In this document: piece after piece, positions 1 to 9,083 of the stretch
Layout of the letters: every line of letters begins with the position of its first letter
Numbering within the stretch: the stretch's first letter is position 1
Source: Acidocella sp.
Lineage (GTDB): Bacteria > Pseudomonadota > Alphaproteobacteria > Acetobacterales > Acetobacteraceae
Reading direction: 5' to 3'
NCBI GenBank assembly: GCA_031291755.1
Contig: JARLIK010000021.1
Coordinates: 1 to 64,000 of the forward strand
Length of the DNA stretch: 64,000 nt
Notes under the pieces: generated by a model
What the model was told of the DNA's origin: nothing
The model's database searches: none
Seen by the model: only the letters and a program-made list of their open reading frames with translations
Position numbers and translations under genes: made by a program

Positions 1-161
1 ACCGGCGAGCCGTAATCGTTGGACGTGAAAAACCCAATGCCCAGCAGCACGAAACTCGGGATCAGCAAAAACAGCACAATCCAGAACAGCCCCGGCCCGG
101 CGGTCAGCCATAGCCGGAAATTACGGGCCCGGGCCTCACCTTGCGCGGCGGTCATCGCCAT
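1..161 (-). CDS. ABC transporter permease, PotB-like (partial, N-terminus only)
   Basis: The first about 53 residues of a membrane protein run off the left edge of the window. A short polar N-terminus (MAMTAAQGEARARNFRLW) is followed by a strongly hydrophobic first membrane segment (LFWIVLFLLIPSFVLLG), as in polyamine/thiamine-type ABC permeases. The ATG lies one base beyond the stop of the PotA-like ATPase gene, so the two are translationally close and form one operon. The spermidine/putrescine assignment comes from this neighbour, not from the fragment. A second in-frame ATG lies two codons downstream of the first. Confidence 0.75.
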   Translation of the reverse strand, partial: MAMTAAQGEARARNFRLWLTAGPGLFWIVLFLLIPSFVLLGIGFFTSNDYGSP

Positions 162-162
162 C

Positions 163-1263
163 TCAGGCCTCGATCAGCATGATGTTATCCGGCTTCAATT
201 CCACCGCCACCGCTTCCCCGGCCCGCCAGCTGCGCTCCGCCGCCGCGTTGTTGGTATCCAGCGCCAGCACCGTCTGGCCGTTACCGGTCTCCACCCGATA
301 CTGCGTGGAAGCCCCCATATAAATCGCCTCGCGCACCACACCCCTGAAGATATTGGGCTTATCCACCGGCGCCTGGCTATCGTTATAAATCCAAATTTTC
401 TCAGGCCTGATCATCGCCATCCGCGACGCCCCGATATCAGCGGTAATCTGCAACCGCCCGAGCGGCGTATCAGCCACCCCGCCACCCAGCGGCTGAATTT
501 GCCAGATGTTCGAGAGCCCCAGAAACTCCGCCACAAACACGTTGCGCGGCTTTTCATACACATCCAGCACCGGGCCCACCTGCTGCAGCTTGCCCTTGCT
601 CATCACCCCAATCCGGTCGGACATCACCAGCGCCTCATGCTGGTCATGGGTGACGAAAATAAACGTCATGCCCAGGCGCTTTTGCATCCGCAGCAGCTCA
701 ATCTGCAATTCATTGCGCAATTTCGCATCCAGCGCGGAGAGCGGCTCATCGAGCAGCACCACCTCGGGCTCATTCACCAAGGCCCGCGCCAGCGCCACCC
801 GCTGACGCTGCCCGCCCGATAATTGCGCCGCGTTACGCTTGGCGAACTGCCCGATTTGCAGCAGTTCCATAATCGCATCCACGCGCTTGGCCCGCTCGGG
901 CTTTTTTACCCCCTGCATCCGCAGGCCAAAGCCGATGTTATCGGCCACATTCAAATGCGGAAACAGCGCGTATGACTGAAACACCGTATTCACCGCCCGC
1001 TTATGGGCCGGCACATCCTGCATCTCCTTGCCCGAGATCAATATCCGCCCGGCATCGGGCGTCTCAAACCCCGCGATCATGCGCAAAAGCGTGGTTTTGC
1101 CGCAGCCGGACGGCCCCAGCAGGGTAAAAAACTCCCCCGCCTCGATTTTCAGATCAACCCCATCCACCGCCGGCACCGAACCCGCGAAAATCCTGGTGAT
1201 TCCGGTGAGCGAGATAGCCCCCCGGGCGGCCGTAACCGCGGCAACCTGGGCATCCGGCATCAT
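163..1263 (-). CDS. potA: Spermidine/putrescine-type ABC transporter ATP-binding protein
   Basis: ATPase subunit of an ABC importer, 366 aa, the usual PotA length. Walker A GPSGCGKTT is near residue 51, the signature LSGGQRQRVALARAL near 148, Walker B VVLLDEP near 169 and the switch His in FVTHDQHEA near 204. The C-terminal third is a TOBE-like domain (AMIRPEKIWIY). It would power uptake of a polyamine or related cation together with the permease that follows. No substrate-binding protein gene (PotD) lies upstream: 328 bp of non-coding sequence and then an IS6 element occupy that place. The family is certain; the exact substrate is inferred. Confidence 0.9.
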   Translation of the reverse strand: MMPDAQVAAVTAARGAISLTGITRIFAGSVPAVDGVDLKIEAGEFFTLLGPSGCGKTTLLRMIAGFETPDAGRILISGKEMQDVPAHKRAVNTVFQSYALFPHLNVADNIGFGLRMQGVKKPERAKRVDAIMELLQIGQFAKRNAAQLSGGQRQRVALARALVNEPEVVLLDEPLSALDAKLRNELQIELLRMQKRLGMTFIFVTHDQHEALVMSDRIGVMSKGKLQQVGPVLDVYEKPRNVFVAEFLGLSNIWQIQPLGGGVADTPLGRLQITADIGASRMAMIRPEKIWIYNDSQAPVDKPNIFRGVVREAIYMGASTQYRVETGNGQTVLALDTNNAAAERSWRAGEAVAVELKPDNIMLIEA

Positions 1264-1591
1264 GCCAGCCCCGGCAAATTCAGATCAGCGGGCGCGTTGC
1301 CAAGTATAAATGACACAAAATTCCCCGTTTTGGTTAAGCCGGACGGCTGCAGACCGAGTGTCGCCCATGGTCACGCAGGGCGTCAACTATATTCAACGGG
1401 GGGGGATGGGGCAGTGCGGAACTACCGCTATGCGCTTCATTTCGGCCAGACACGGTCCCGGCCAGTGATCCGGAAAGCAGACATCTCCGACGTTGCAGAA
1501 ATCAAGACTTTTGCGAACTGACGGCCTCCTTCGACGTACGCCTCTACTTCCGTTTCAGCACGTAATAATCGGGTTTATCACGTGCTTGATC
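1264..1591. other. Intergenic gap between potA and the IS6 element
   Basis: This is 328 bases without a supported gene. It should contain the promoter for potA on the minus strand, but I see no clear -35/-10 pair. It has a run of ten G at about 1399-1408. The plus strand near 1465-1521 reads as a short in-frame peptide resembling the start of a GNAT acetyltransferase (VIRKADISDVAEI), ended by a stop at 1519-1521. That may be a gene remnant or chance. Confidence 0.5.
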
Positions 1592-2407
1592 GGTTCTGTT
1601 GCATCGGGGGCGGCGTTGGGCGGAATAAACGGCTGAAAAGCTTGAGTTATCCCATGTCGAACTTCAAAGGTCGCCGGTTTCCCGTTTCTATCATCCTGGT
1701 TTGCGTTCGCTGGTACTGCAAATACGGCATCAGCCACAGCGACCTTGAGGAGATGATGGCTGAGCGCGGGGTGCAGGTGGACCACACCACCCTCTACCGC
1801 TGGGTGCAGCGCTACGCGCCTATGCTGGAAAAACGCATCCGACGGTACCAGGGATATACCTGCCTGTCCTGGCGAGTGGACGAAACATATATCAAGGTCG
1901 CGGGCGAATGGGCCTATCTCTATCGGGCCCTCGATTCCGACGGCGCCGTGATCGACTTCATGCTTTCATCTCGCCGGACAGCAAAGGCCGCAGCCCGCTT
2001 TCTCGGCAAAGCACTGAAAAACCGGGGGGATTACCCACCAGAAACGATCAACACCGACCAGAATGAGGCTTATGGGACGGTAATCAGGCGGTTGAAGACG
2101 GAAGGCAGGATCGATGCCGAGCTTGAGCACCGGCAGGTCAAATATCTCAACAATCGCCTGGAGGGCGATCATGGAGCGCTCAAGCGTGTGATACGGCCCA
2201 TGCGCGGCTTCAAATCCATACCAACGGCCTATGCCGTAATTAAAGGGATAGAAGTCATGCGAATGATCAGAAAAGGCAATTGCGTTATGCTCGACCCAGG
2301 CGTGGCAGGCGAAGTGCGTTTTGTGAACCGGCTCTTCTATCTGCCAGCTTGATCGGCAACGACGGGCAGGGCATTTTGCCTTCGTACTGAGTTAATGCAA
2401 CAGAACC
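1592..2407 (+). mobile_element. IS6-family (IS26-like) insertion sequence
   Basis: A complete 816-bp element bounded by perfect 13-bp terminal inverted repeats: GGTTCTGTTGCAT at 1592-1604 and its complement ATGCAACAGAACC at 2395-2407. The ends carry the CTGTTGCA core typical of the IS6 family, and one transposase gene fills the interior. The bases outside the ends (GCTTGATC on the left, ATGTAAGC on the right) are not an 8-bp direct repeat. The target duplication expected from simple transposition is therefore absent, which fits later recombination or an adjacent deletion. Confidence 0.93.
1654..2352 (+). CDS. IS6-family DDE transposase
   Basis: Catalyses replicative transposition of the surrounding element. 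The ATG at 1654 gives a 232-aa protein (MSNFKGRRFP...), the usual IS6 size; the earlier in-frame GTG at 1582 lies outside the element and was not used. An N-terminal helix-turn-helix (DLEEMMAERGVQVDHTTLYR) precedes the DDE core: D in SWRVDETYIKV, D in INTDQNEAYG and E in NNRLEGDHGALKR, with the family's RPMRGFKS segment after it. No frameshift or internal stop is seen, so the transposase looks intact. Confidence 0.95.
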   Translation: MSNFKGRRFPVSIILVCVRWYCKYGISHSDLEEMMAERGVQVDHTTLYRWVQRYAPMLEKRIRRYQGYTCLSWRVDETYIKVAGEWAYLYRALDSDGAVIDFMLSSRRTAKAAARFLGKALKNRGDYPPETINTDQNEAYGTVIRRLKTEGRIDAELEHRQVKYLNNRLEGDHGALKRVIRPMRGFKSIPTAYAVIKGIEVMRMIRKGNCVMLDPGVAGEVRFVNRLFYLPA

Positions 2408-2451
2408 ATGTAAGCTCTGCATATCATGGAAAGCCAACGGCTAAGGGGGGG

Positions 2452-2480
2452 GGACCACTTCATTGGTAATGAAGTGGTCC
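2452..2480. repeat. Perfect 13-bp inverted repeat with 3-nt loop
   Basis: GGACCACTTCATT (2452-2464) is followed by GGT and the exact complement AATGAAGTGGTCC (2468-2480). It lies 44 bp beyond the right end of the IS6 element and 47 bp downstream of the PAP2 gene's stop on the minus strand. On that strand the hairpin is followed by a run of C, not T, so it is not a standard intrinsic terminator. It could be an operator, a remnant of another element's end, or a processing site. Confidence 0.7.
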
Positions 2481-2527
2481 AGGTCCCTCAATCATCAGAA
2501 AAATCAGCGGTGCACGATGGCGTCTTT

Positions 2528-3871
2528 CTAATGCTGGTCGATTGACGCAGCGCTGACGTTGTGACCGGAGCCAATGCCGTCGGCCCAGTCTGGTTCAGAT
2601 GGAGAAGTTTGCGCGCCGCCAAGGACCGCGAAGGTGTGATCCTCGGCATAGGCGAGGCGGCGGCCTAGCCAGAGTGGCACCAGACAAGAGGCGATAGCCA
2701 ACGCCCAAATGAGTGGAGGGTGGACGAGGGTACCCGGGGCGCCGCGGATGGTAATGGCCCAAAGTGATATGAGCAGGCAGCCAGTAATTACTGAGAGGCG
2801 GCGGGGTTCACTTTGGATCCCGAGCGATATGGCGCACAGCCCACGCACGAGCAGGACCAGAGGGAAGGCGACCAACCAGTCAATGGTGTAATGCTGGCCC
2901 AGACCGAGCGTGACGATGAGGATGGCTAGCACGAAAGCGAGGCCGAGTAGCCGGTGCCAGAACGGCGAATGGCGAAGTGCAAGGAAGGCAGTGATCGCCC
3001 AAGTGGCATGCAGTGAGGGGATGGTGTTGCGTGGGTCAAAGGGCTGAGTAGTGAACGGTAGGGCGACTGCGTGGGCGGCGATTAGCGGTATAACCGGCAG
3101 ATGGTCGGGAAATAGATTATCGTAGAACGGCTGCGGTGCCACCGCGGGCATGACGTAGTAGAGCGGGTAACCGATAAGGCCGATCAGCAGGAATCGCAGA
3201 AACGAACTGGCAGCAAGCGGATTTTGGGTATGCCGGAACTCCGAAATCGCTGCGAGTAAGACACCCGCAAACAACAAGTTATAGACCCCTAATAAAAAAT
3301 CTGTGCCGAAGGAGGTGGCGAACAAAAAACGCGTGAATAGGGTCACGTTATTGAGGTGCAACATCTGTTCGAGCCGCAACGCCACGGGGTCGTAGACCAC
3401 CGGTAAATAGCGCACTGTCAGGATCAGCATACCATGGACCGTGGCACCGCCGAAAAGCATGGCAAGGAGGCCAGCGACAAAAGCGTGCAAACGTCCATAG
3501 CGGGGCTCCGCTTTGACCAGAAGGTGTAACCCTAGGCCAATCGTCACGATCAAGCTCGCAGCCTTGGTCAACACAAAACTGGCGTTTGGCAGTTGGTGGC
3601 GTTGCAGGGCGACTATCAACAGGCTTACGTCGCAGAGAACGATGAAGAAAGCCGTCGATAATTTTGATAACAAAATATCGCCGAAGGCAAACGATCCAGG
3701 TTTACCGGCGAGCAGCGCAACCCCTATGACACCGAGCGCAACTGATGCATGGACAGGCATCGATGAAGGATACCCGCAGAGCGAGCCGATGAGCCCAATG
3801 ATGGGAAGGGCAATCAGGACCAAAAAGAAGCAAAGCCAGTTGAGTTCGAAAGGCTCTGGGGCGGGGCTCAT
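2528..3871 (-). CDS. PAP2-superfamily multi-pass membrane protein (lipid phosphatase/transferase type)
   Basis: 447 aa and mostly hydrophobic, with about ten membrane segments. The C-terminal half carries the PAP2 signature: RNTIPSLHATWA near residue 285 (the SGH-type motif, here SLH) and GQHYTIDW near 328, the second catalytic His with a following Asp. This pairing resembles the PAP2_3/inositol phosphorylceramide synthase-like subgroup, which acts on lipid or sugar phosphates at the membrane surface; the substrate here is unknown. The gene stands alone, next to an IS6 element and inverted repeats, and its base composition looks less GC-rich than its neighbours, so transfer is possible. The ribosome-binding site before the ATG is weak. 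Confidence 0.8.
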   Translation of the reverse strand: MSPAPEPFELNWLCFFLVLIALPIIGLIGSLCGYPSSMPVHASVALGVIGVALLAGKPGSFAFGDILLSKLSTAFFIVLCDVSLLIVALQRHQLPNASFVLTKAASLIVTIGLGLHLLVKAEPRYGRLHAFVAGLLAMLFGGATVHGMLILTVRYLPVVYDPVALRLEQMLHLNNVTLFTRFLFATSFGTDFLLGVYNLLFAGVLLAAISEFRHTQNPLAASSFLRFLLIGLIGYPLYYVMPAVAPQPFYDNLFPDHLPVIPLIAAHAVALPFTTQPFDPRNTIPSLHATWAITAFLALRHSPFWHRLLGLAFVLAILIVTLGLGQHYTIDWLVAFPLVLLVRGLCAISLGIQSEPRRLSVITGCLLISLWAITIRGAPGTLVHPPLIWALAIASCLVPLWLGRRLAYAEDHTFAVLGGAQTSPSEPDWADGIGSGHNVSAASIDQH

Positions 3872-4181
3872 GCGGCATTAAAGAGGTAAAAAAACATGAA
3901 TTTTCAATCGATTATATAACAGAAACTCGTCGAGTAAGCGGAGAGCTCGTAAAATGATCGCCCTTGGCCCGTTAAAATAGAAGCTAGATAAATGCATCTC
4001 ACGTTGCATGTAAACTCTGTCGCGTTTCCTGGGTCTTTCAAAATTCAAGACTTCTGCAAACGCAGTTTGACCCAAGAAAATCAATAGGTTGCATTGTTCA
4101 AAAGATATGATCGAAACTCGATGAACATCGTCGCGGCCCCTTTTTCATCTTTTCTTTCAGAGGCTTATCCGACAACATTTT

Positions 4182-4207
4182 ATAGACCGATCAAATAGAC
4201 CGATCAA
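4182..4207. repeat. 13-bp tandem duplication
   Basis: ATAGACCGATCAA occurs twice head to tail at 4182-4194 and 4195-4207, with two further matching bases. It lies in the AT-rich intergenic region and could be a replication-slippage product. Confidence 0.8.
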
Positions 4208-4282
4208 ATCCACCACGCAGCTGGTCTGTTGAATCAATGTCCGTTATTTGCCAATGCTTTCTCCAGATCGGACCAAGAGCGA

Positions 4283-4314
4283 GCGTAGGGCGGATGAGCG
4301 TAGCGTAATCCGCC
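4283..4314 (+). repeat. 32-bp dispersed repeat, copy 1 (internally palindromic)
   Basis: The unit starts GCGTAGGGCGGATGAGCG and ends GCGTAATCCGCC. Its halves are partly complementary (GGCGGAT against ATCCGCC), giving a hairpin. Its reverse complement recurs at 4430-4461 with a single difference. The motif family GTAGGGCGGAT...GCGTAATCCGCC resembles dispersed intergenic repeats seen in many proteobacteria. Confidence 0.8.
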
Positions 4315-4429
4315 TTTTTCTTTCATCTACTCAGTTAGTCACAACGAAACCCATTTTACCTCTTTTCGTTCATTGATATTGTTCAACGATTCTGCCGTGC
4401 AATTCAGAACAGCAAAACGGCACGAAATT

Positions 4430-4461
4430 GGCGGATTACGCTTCGCTCATCCGCCCTACGC
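4430..4461 (-). repeat. 32-bp dispersed repeat, copy 2 (inverted)
   Basis: Reverse complement of the copy at 4283-4314, matching 31 of 32 positions, with 115 bp between the two. It lies inside an open reading frame upstream of the XRE regulator's start, which argues that this extended frame is not translated. Confidence 0.8.
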
Positions 4462-4582
4462 CCTGGTTTGGCGTCGCCTGATCGGGGGACCGCCCTCCCG
4501 CGTTGGGTTGCGCGTTAGCGGCTATTCAACCCCCACCCCACCCGCTTCCTCCCCGCCGCCATCCGGTGCTACTCTCCCGCCA

Positions 4583-5164
4583 ATGTCCGAACTCATAAAA
4601 ACCGAGGAAGCCCCGCCTGAGGAAATTGGCACCCGCTTGCGGATGGTGCGGCAGATCTATGGCCTCACCCAGCGTGAGCTGGCGCGCCGTGCCGGGGTCA
4701 CCAACGGCGCTATTTCGCTGATCGAGCAAAACCGCGTCAGCCCCTCCATTTCATCCTTGAAGAAAATCCTCGACGGCATCCCCCTCTCGCTGGCGGATTT
4801 CTTCACCCTGAATTTCTCCCCCTCTGATAACGTATTCTTCACCGCCGCCGAGCTCACTGAAATCTCCTTCGGCGATAATATCTCCTACCGCATGGTGGGC
4901 CGGCGCATCGCCGGGCGGGCGCTGCAAATGTTGCATGAGACCTACCAGCCCGGCGCTGATACCGGGGAGGCCATGCTGCGCCACACCGGCGAGGAATGCG
5001 GCGTCATCATCTCCGGCTGCCTCGCGGTCACCGTGGGGTCGAGCGAGAAAACCCTGTATCCGGGCGATGCCTATTACTTCCGCTCCGACATCCCGCACCG
5101 CTTCCGCAACCCCGGTGACACCCCCTGCATCCTGGTCAGCGCCAATAGCCCGCCGAGTTTTTGA
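4583..5164 (+). CDS. XRE-family regulator with C-terminal cupin domain (PuuR-like)
   Basis: 193 aa from the ATG at 4583; a longer upstream frame runs through intergenic repeats and was not used. Residues about 14-68 form an XRE helix-turn-helix (LTQRELARRAGVTNGAISLI), and about 110-190 form a small cupin that binds the ligand (HTGEECGVIISG, YPGDAYYFRSDIPHRFRNPG). This two-domain layout is that of PuuR-type repressors, many of which control polyamine or amino-acid catabolism. A polyamine transporter lies 3.3 kb to the left, so regulation of it is an attractive guess, but nothing in the sequence proves it. Confidence 0.88.
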   Translation: MSELIKTEEAPPEEIGTRLRMVRQIYGLTQRELARRAGVTNGAISLIEQNRVSPSISSLKKILDGIPLSLADFFTLNFSPSDNVFFTAAELTEISFGDNISYRMVGRRIAGRALQMLHETYQPGADTGEAMLRHTGEECGVIISGCLAVTVGSSEKTLYPGDAYYFRSDIPHRFRNPGDTPCILVSANSPPSF

Positions 5165-5225
5165 AGCGGTTTTTGCGGCGGTTTTTACCGGCTCCGTAAA
5201 AATTCCTCTTGTGCCCCGCCGCCAG

Positions 5226-5254
5226 CTTGAATACATGAGGTTGCGTTATCCAAG
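5226..5254 (+). promoter_or_regulatory. Candidate heat-shock (RpoH) promoter of dnaK
   Basis: CTTGAA at 5226-5231 matches the RpoH -35 core CTTG. After 15 bases GTTATCCAAG (5245-5254) partly matches the alphaproteobacterial -10 form CYTATnTnnG. It lies 52 bp upstream of the dnaK ATG. The spacing is a little short of the usual 17-18, so this is only a candidate. Confidence 0.35.
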
Positions 5255-5305
5255 GGCTATAACCGGTGCTTCGGGCCGGGGTTAGCCGCTGCAAAGGAGA
5301 TTTTT

Positions 5306-7210
<1,905 letters not shown>

Positions 7211-7238
7211 GGTTTTTTCGATCATTTAAGCCGCGGCA

Positions 7239-7261
7239 CCCCGGAGCTTCAGGCTTCGGGG
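7239..7261 (+). promoter_or_regulatory. Hairpin between dnaK and dnaJ
   Basis: CCCCGGAGC (7239-7247) pairs with GCTTCGGGG (7253-7261), a 9-bp stem with one G-U pair and a TTCAG loop. No T-run follows, so full termination is unlikely. It may stabilise the dnaK message 3' end or lower dnaJ expression relative to dnaK. Confidence 0.5.
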
Positions 7262-7295
7262 TTGCTGCGTTTCAAGCAAAGGCTCTTTTCGGGCA

Positions 7296-8432
7296 ATGGC
7301 GAAACCAGATTACTATACCACTCTTGGCGTACAGCGCGGTGCCAGCGCCGAGGACATGAAGAAGGCCTACCGCAAGCTGGCGATGCAGTACCACCCTGAC
7401 CGCAATCCGGGTGACCATAAGGCTGAGGCCAAATTCAAGGAACTCAACGAAGCCTACGACGTGTTGAAGGACGACCAGAAGCGCTCCGCCTACGACCGTT
7501 TCGGCCATGCGGCATTTGAAAACGGTGGCGGCGGTCATCCAGGCGGCGCCGGCGGATTCGGCTTCGAGGGCGGGCTTGGCGATATTTTCGACCAGATGTT
7601 CGGCGGTGGTGGCGCCCGGCGTGGCGGTGGCGGCGTGCAAACCGGCGCTGACCTGCGGGCTTCCGTCGAGATCAGCATGGCCGAAGCCTTCAGCGGCACC
7701 AAGGCCAACGTGCGGATTCCCACCCGCGTCAAATGCGACGCCTGCTCAGGCTCTGGCTCGGCTGACAAAAACGCCAGTGCCGATAATTGCTCAACCTGCG
7801 GCGGTGCCGGCCGGGTCCGCGCCCAGCAAGGCTTCTTCGTGGTCGAACGCACCTGCCCCACCTGCGGCGGCGCTGGCCGGGTTGTTCGCAACCCCTGCCG
7901 GGTGTGCTCGGGCGCTGGCACCGTGCCGCGCGACAAAACCCTGGCCGTGCAAATTCCGGCTGGCGTTGAAGACGGCACCCGTATCCGCCTCTCAGGCGAG
8001 GGCGAGGCCGGCGGCCGTGGCGCGCCGCCGGGCGATTTATACGTCCATGTCGCCATCCGGGCGCACGATATCTTCCAGCGCGACGGTGCCAATATTTTCT
8101 GCCGCGTGCCGCTGCGCATGACCCAGGCAGCGCTCGGCTCGGAAATTGAAGTCCCCACCATCGACGGCAGCGGCGCCAAGGTGAAAATTCCGGCGGGCAC
8201 CCAAACCGGCGACCAGTTCCGCCTGCGCGCCAAGGGGTTCTCAGTGCTGCGCAGCGCCCAGCGCGGCGATATGTATATCCAGGTGGCTGTGGAAACCCCG
8301 CAAAAACTCACCGCCCGGCAGCGTGAATTACTTGAGGAATTTGAAACCGAGGCCAAAATTCATGCATCGCATAGTCCGGAGCATGACGGCTTCTTCGCCA
8401 AGGTGAAGGAATTTTTCGACGGACGCAGCTGA
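7296..8432 (+). CDS. dnaJ: Chaperone protein DnaJ (Hsp40)
   Basis: DnaK co-chaperone that delivers substrates and stimulates ATP hydrolysis; 378 aa, normal length. The J-domain (about 1-70) carries the HPD motif in [10 protein letters not shown] Gly/Phe-rich linker follows ([17 protein letters not shown]), then four CxxCxGxG zinc-binding repeats between about 148 and 211 ([32 protein letters not shown]), then the two C-terminal beta domains. It is a type I DnaJ, co-transcribed with dnaK by position and orientation. Confidence 0.99.
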   Translation: MAKPDYYTTLGVQRGASAEDMKKAYRKLAMQYHPDRNPGDHKAEAKFKELNEAYDVLKDDQKRSAYDRFGHAAFENGGGGHPGGAGGFGFEGGLGDIFDQMFGGGGARRGGGGVQTGADLRASVEISMAEAFSGTKANVRIPTRVKCDACSGSGSADKNASADNCSTCGGAGRVRAQQGFFVVERTCPTCGGAGRVVRNPCRVCSGAGTVPRDKTLAVQIPAGVEDGTRIRLSGEGEAGGRGAPPGDLYVHVAIRAHDIFQRDGANIFCRVPLRMTQAALGSEIEVPTIDGSGAKVKIPAGTQTGDQFRLRAKGFSVLRSAQRGDMYIQVAVETPQKLTARQRELLEEFETEAKIHASHSPEHDGFFAKVKEFFDGRS

Positions 8433-8540
8433 ACTCTTCAAACCTTTACAGCACGTGACGTTTTGTAAACGCTGCTGACGTCGGCATTTCTGCGCGCCAT
8501 ATATCGGGTATCATCGCTGTTTTCGCCCAGGAGGTTTGTT

Positions 8541-9083
8541 ATGTTGCTGAACGCTCGCCCGGCACGCGCCGCCATGGTGCTAGTCCCGTTGGTTGCCCTC
8601 GGGGCATGCACTGTTGCACCCCCCACCGGCCCCAGCATTGTGGCCTTGCCCGGCCAGGGCAAATCGCTGGCGCAATTCCAGCAGGATGACCAAGCCTGCC
8701 GTAACTATGCGCAGCAACGCGTCGGCAATGGCGGTGCTCAAAGCGCTGCCGCCACCACCAACGGCACCAACACCGCCGTGGCCGGCACGCTCATCGGGGC
8801 CGCTGCCGGGGCGGCGCTGGGCTCGCTCAGCGGCAATGTCGGTGCCGGGGCGGCTATCGGTGCAGGCGCGGGCCTGCTAGGCGGTGCATCGGTGGCCGGT
8901 GGTGATGCCCAAGCCACCGCAGATAATCTACAAGGCCAGTATGATACGTCTTATGCGCAATGCATGGTCAGCTATGGTGACACGATTCAGCAGCCGCCAC
9001 CGGTCTATTATGCACCGGGCCCAGGCTATTACGGGCCACCACCCGTTTACTATTACCGCCCCTATTACTATCGGCCTTACTGA
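8541..9083 (+). CDS. Glycine-zipper lipoprotein with Tyr/Pro-rich tail
   Basis: 180 aa, preceded by a strong AGGAGG site. A signal peptide ends in the lipobox LGAC, predicting lipid attachment at Cys23 and export to the envelope. The middle has a glycine-zipper segment (AGTLIGAAAGAALGSL and following), which may insert in or pack against a membrane. The tail is a repetitive Tyr/Pro stretch (PPPVYYAPGPGYYGPPP). It shares the FQQDxQxCxNYAQ block and a QCM motif with the lipoprotein at 42361-42789, so the two are paralogues. The cellular role is unknown; structural or stress roles are known for some glycine-zipper lipoproteins. Confidence 0.85.
   Translation: MLLNARPARAAMVLVPLVALGACTVAPPTGPSIVALPGQGKSLAQFQQDDQACRNYAQQRVGNGGAQSAAATTNGTNTAVAGTLIGAAAGAALGSLSGNVGAGAAIGAGAGLLGGASVAGGDAQATADNLQGQYDTSYAQCMVSYGDTIQQPPPVYYAPGPGYYGPPPVYYYRPYYYRPY

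Larger units (their letters stand above)
3872..4582. other. 711-bp intergenic region, AT-richer, with repeats
   Basis: No gene is supported here. The 68-codon minus-strand reading frame at 3878-4084 has no ribosome-binding site or recognisable domain. The region is visibly AT-richer than the rest of the window. It holds a 13-bp tandem duplication (4182-4207) and a pair of near-identical 32-bp inverted repeats (4283-4314 and 4430-4461). It separates the IS6/PAP2 patch from the conserved XRE-dnaK block. Confidence 0.6.

Noticed and set aside
1003-1521. 172-codon plus-strand frame whose end (VIRKADISDVAEI) looks like a GNAT start
   Set aside because: Most of it is antisense to potA, and the GNAT-like part is only about 18 residues before a stop. 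It may be a remnant, but is too short to annotate.
3878-4084. 68-codon minus-strand frame
   Set aside because: No ribosome-binding site, no family, and it lies in AT-rich repeat-bearing intergenic DNA.
4373-4582. N-terminal extension of the XRE regulator
   Set aside because: The extension is encoded by an inverted repeat and low-complexity sequence, while the family's N-terminus begins at the ATG at 4583.
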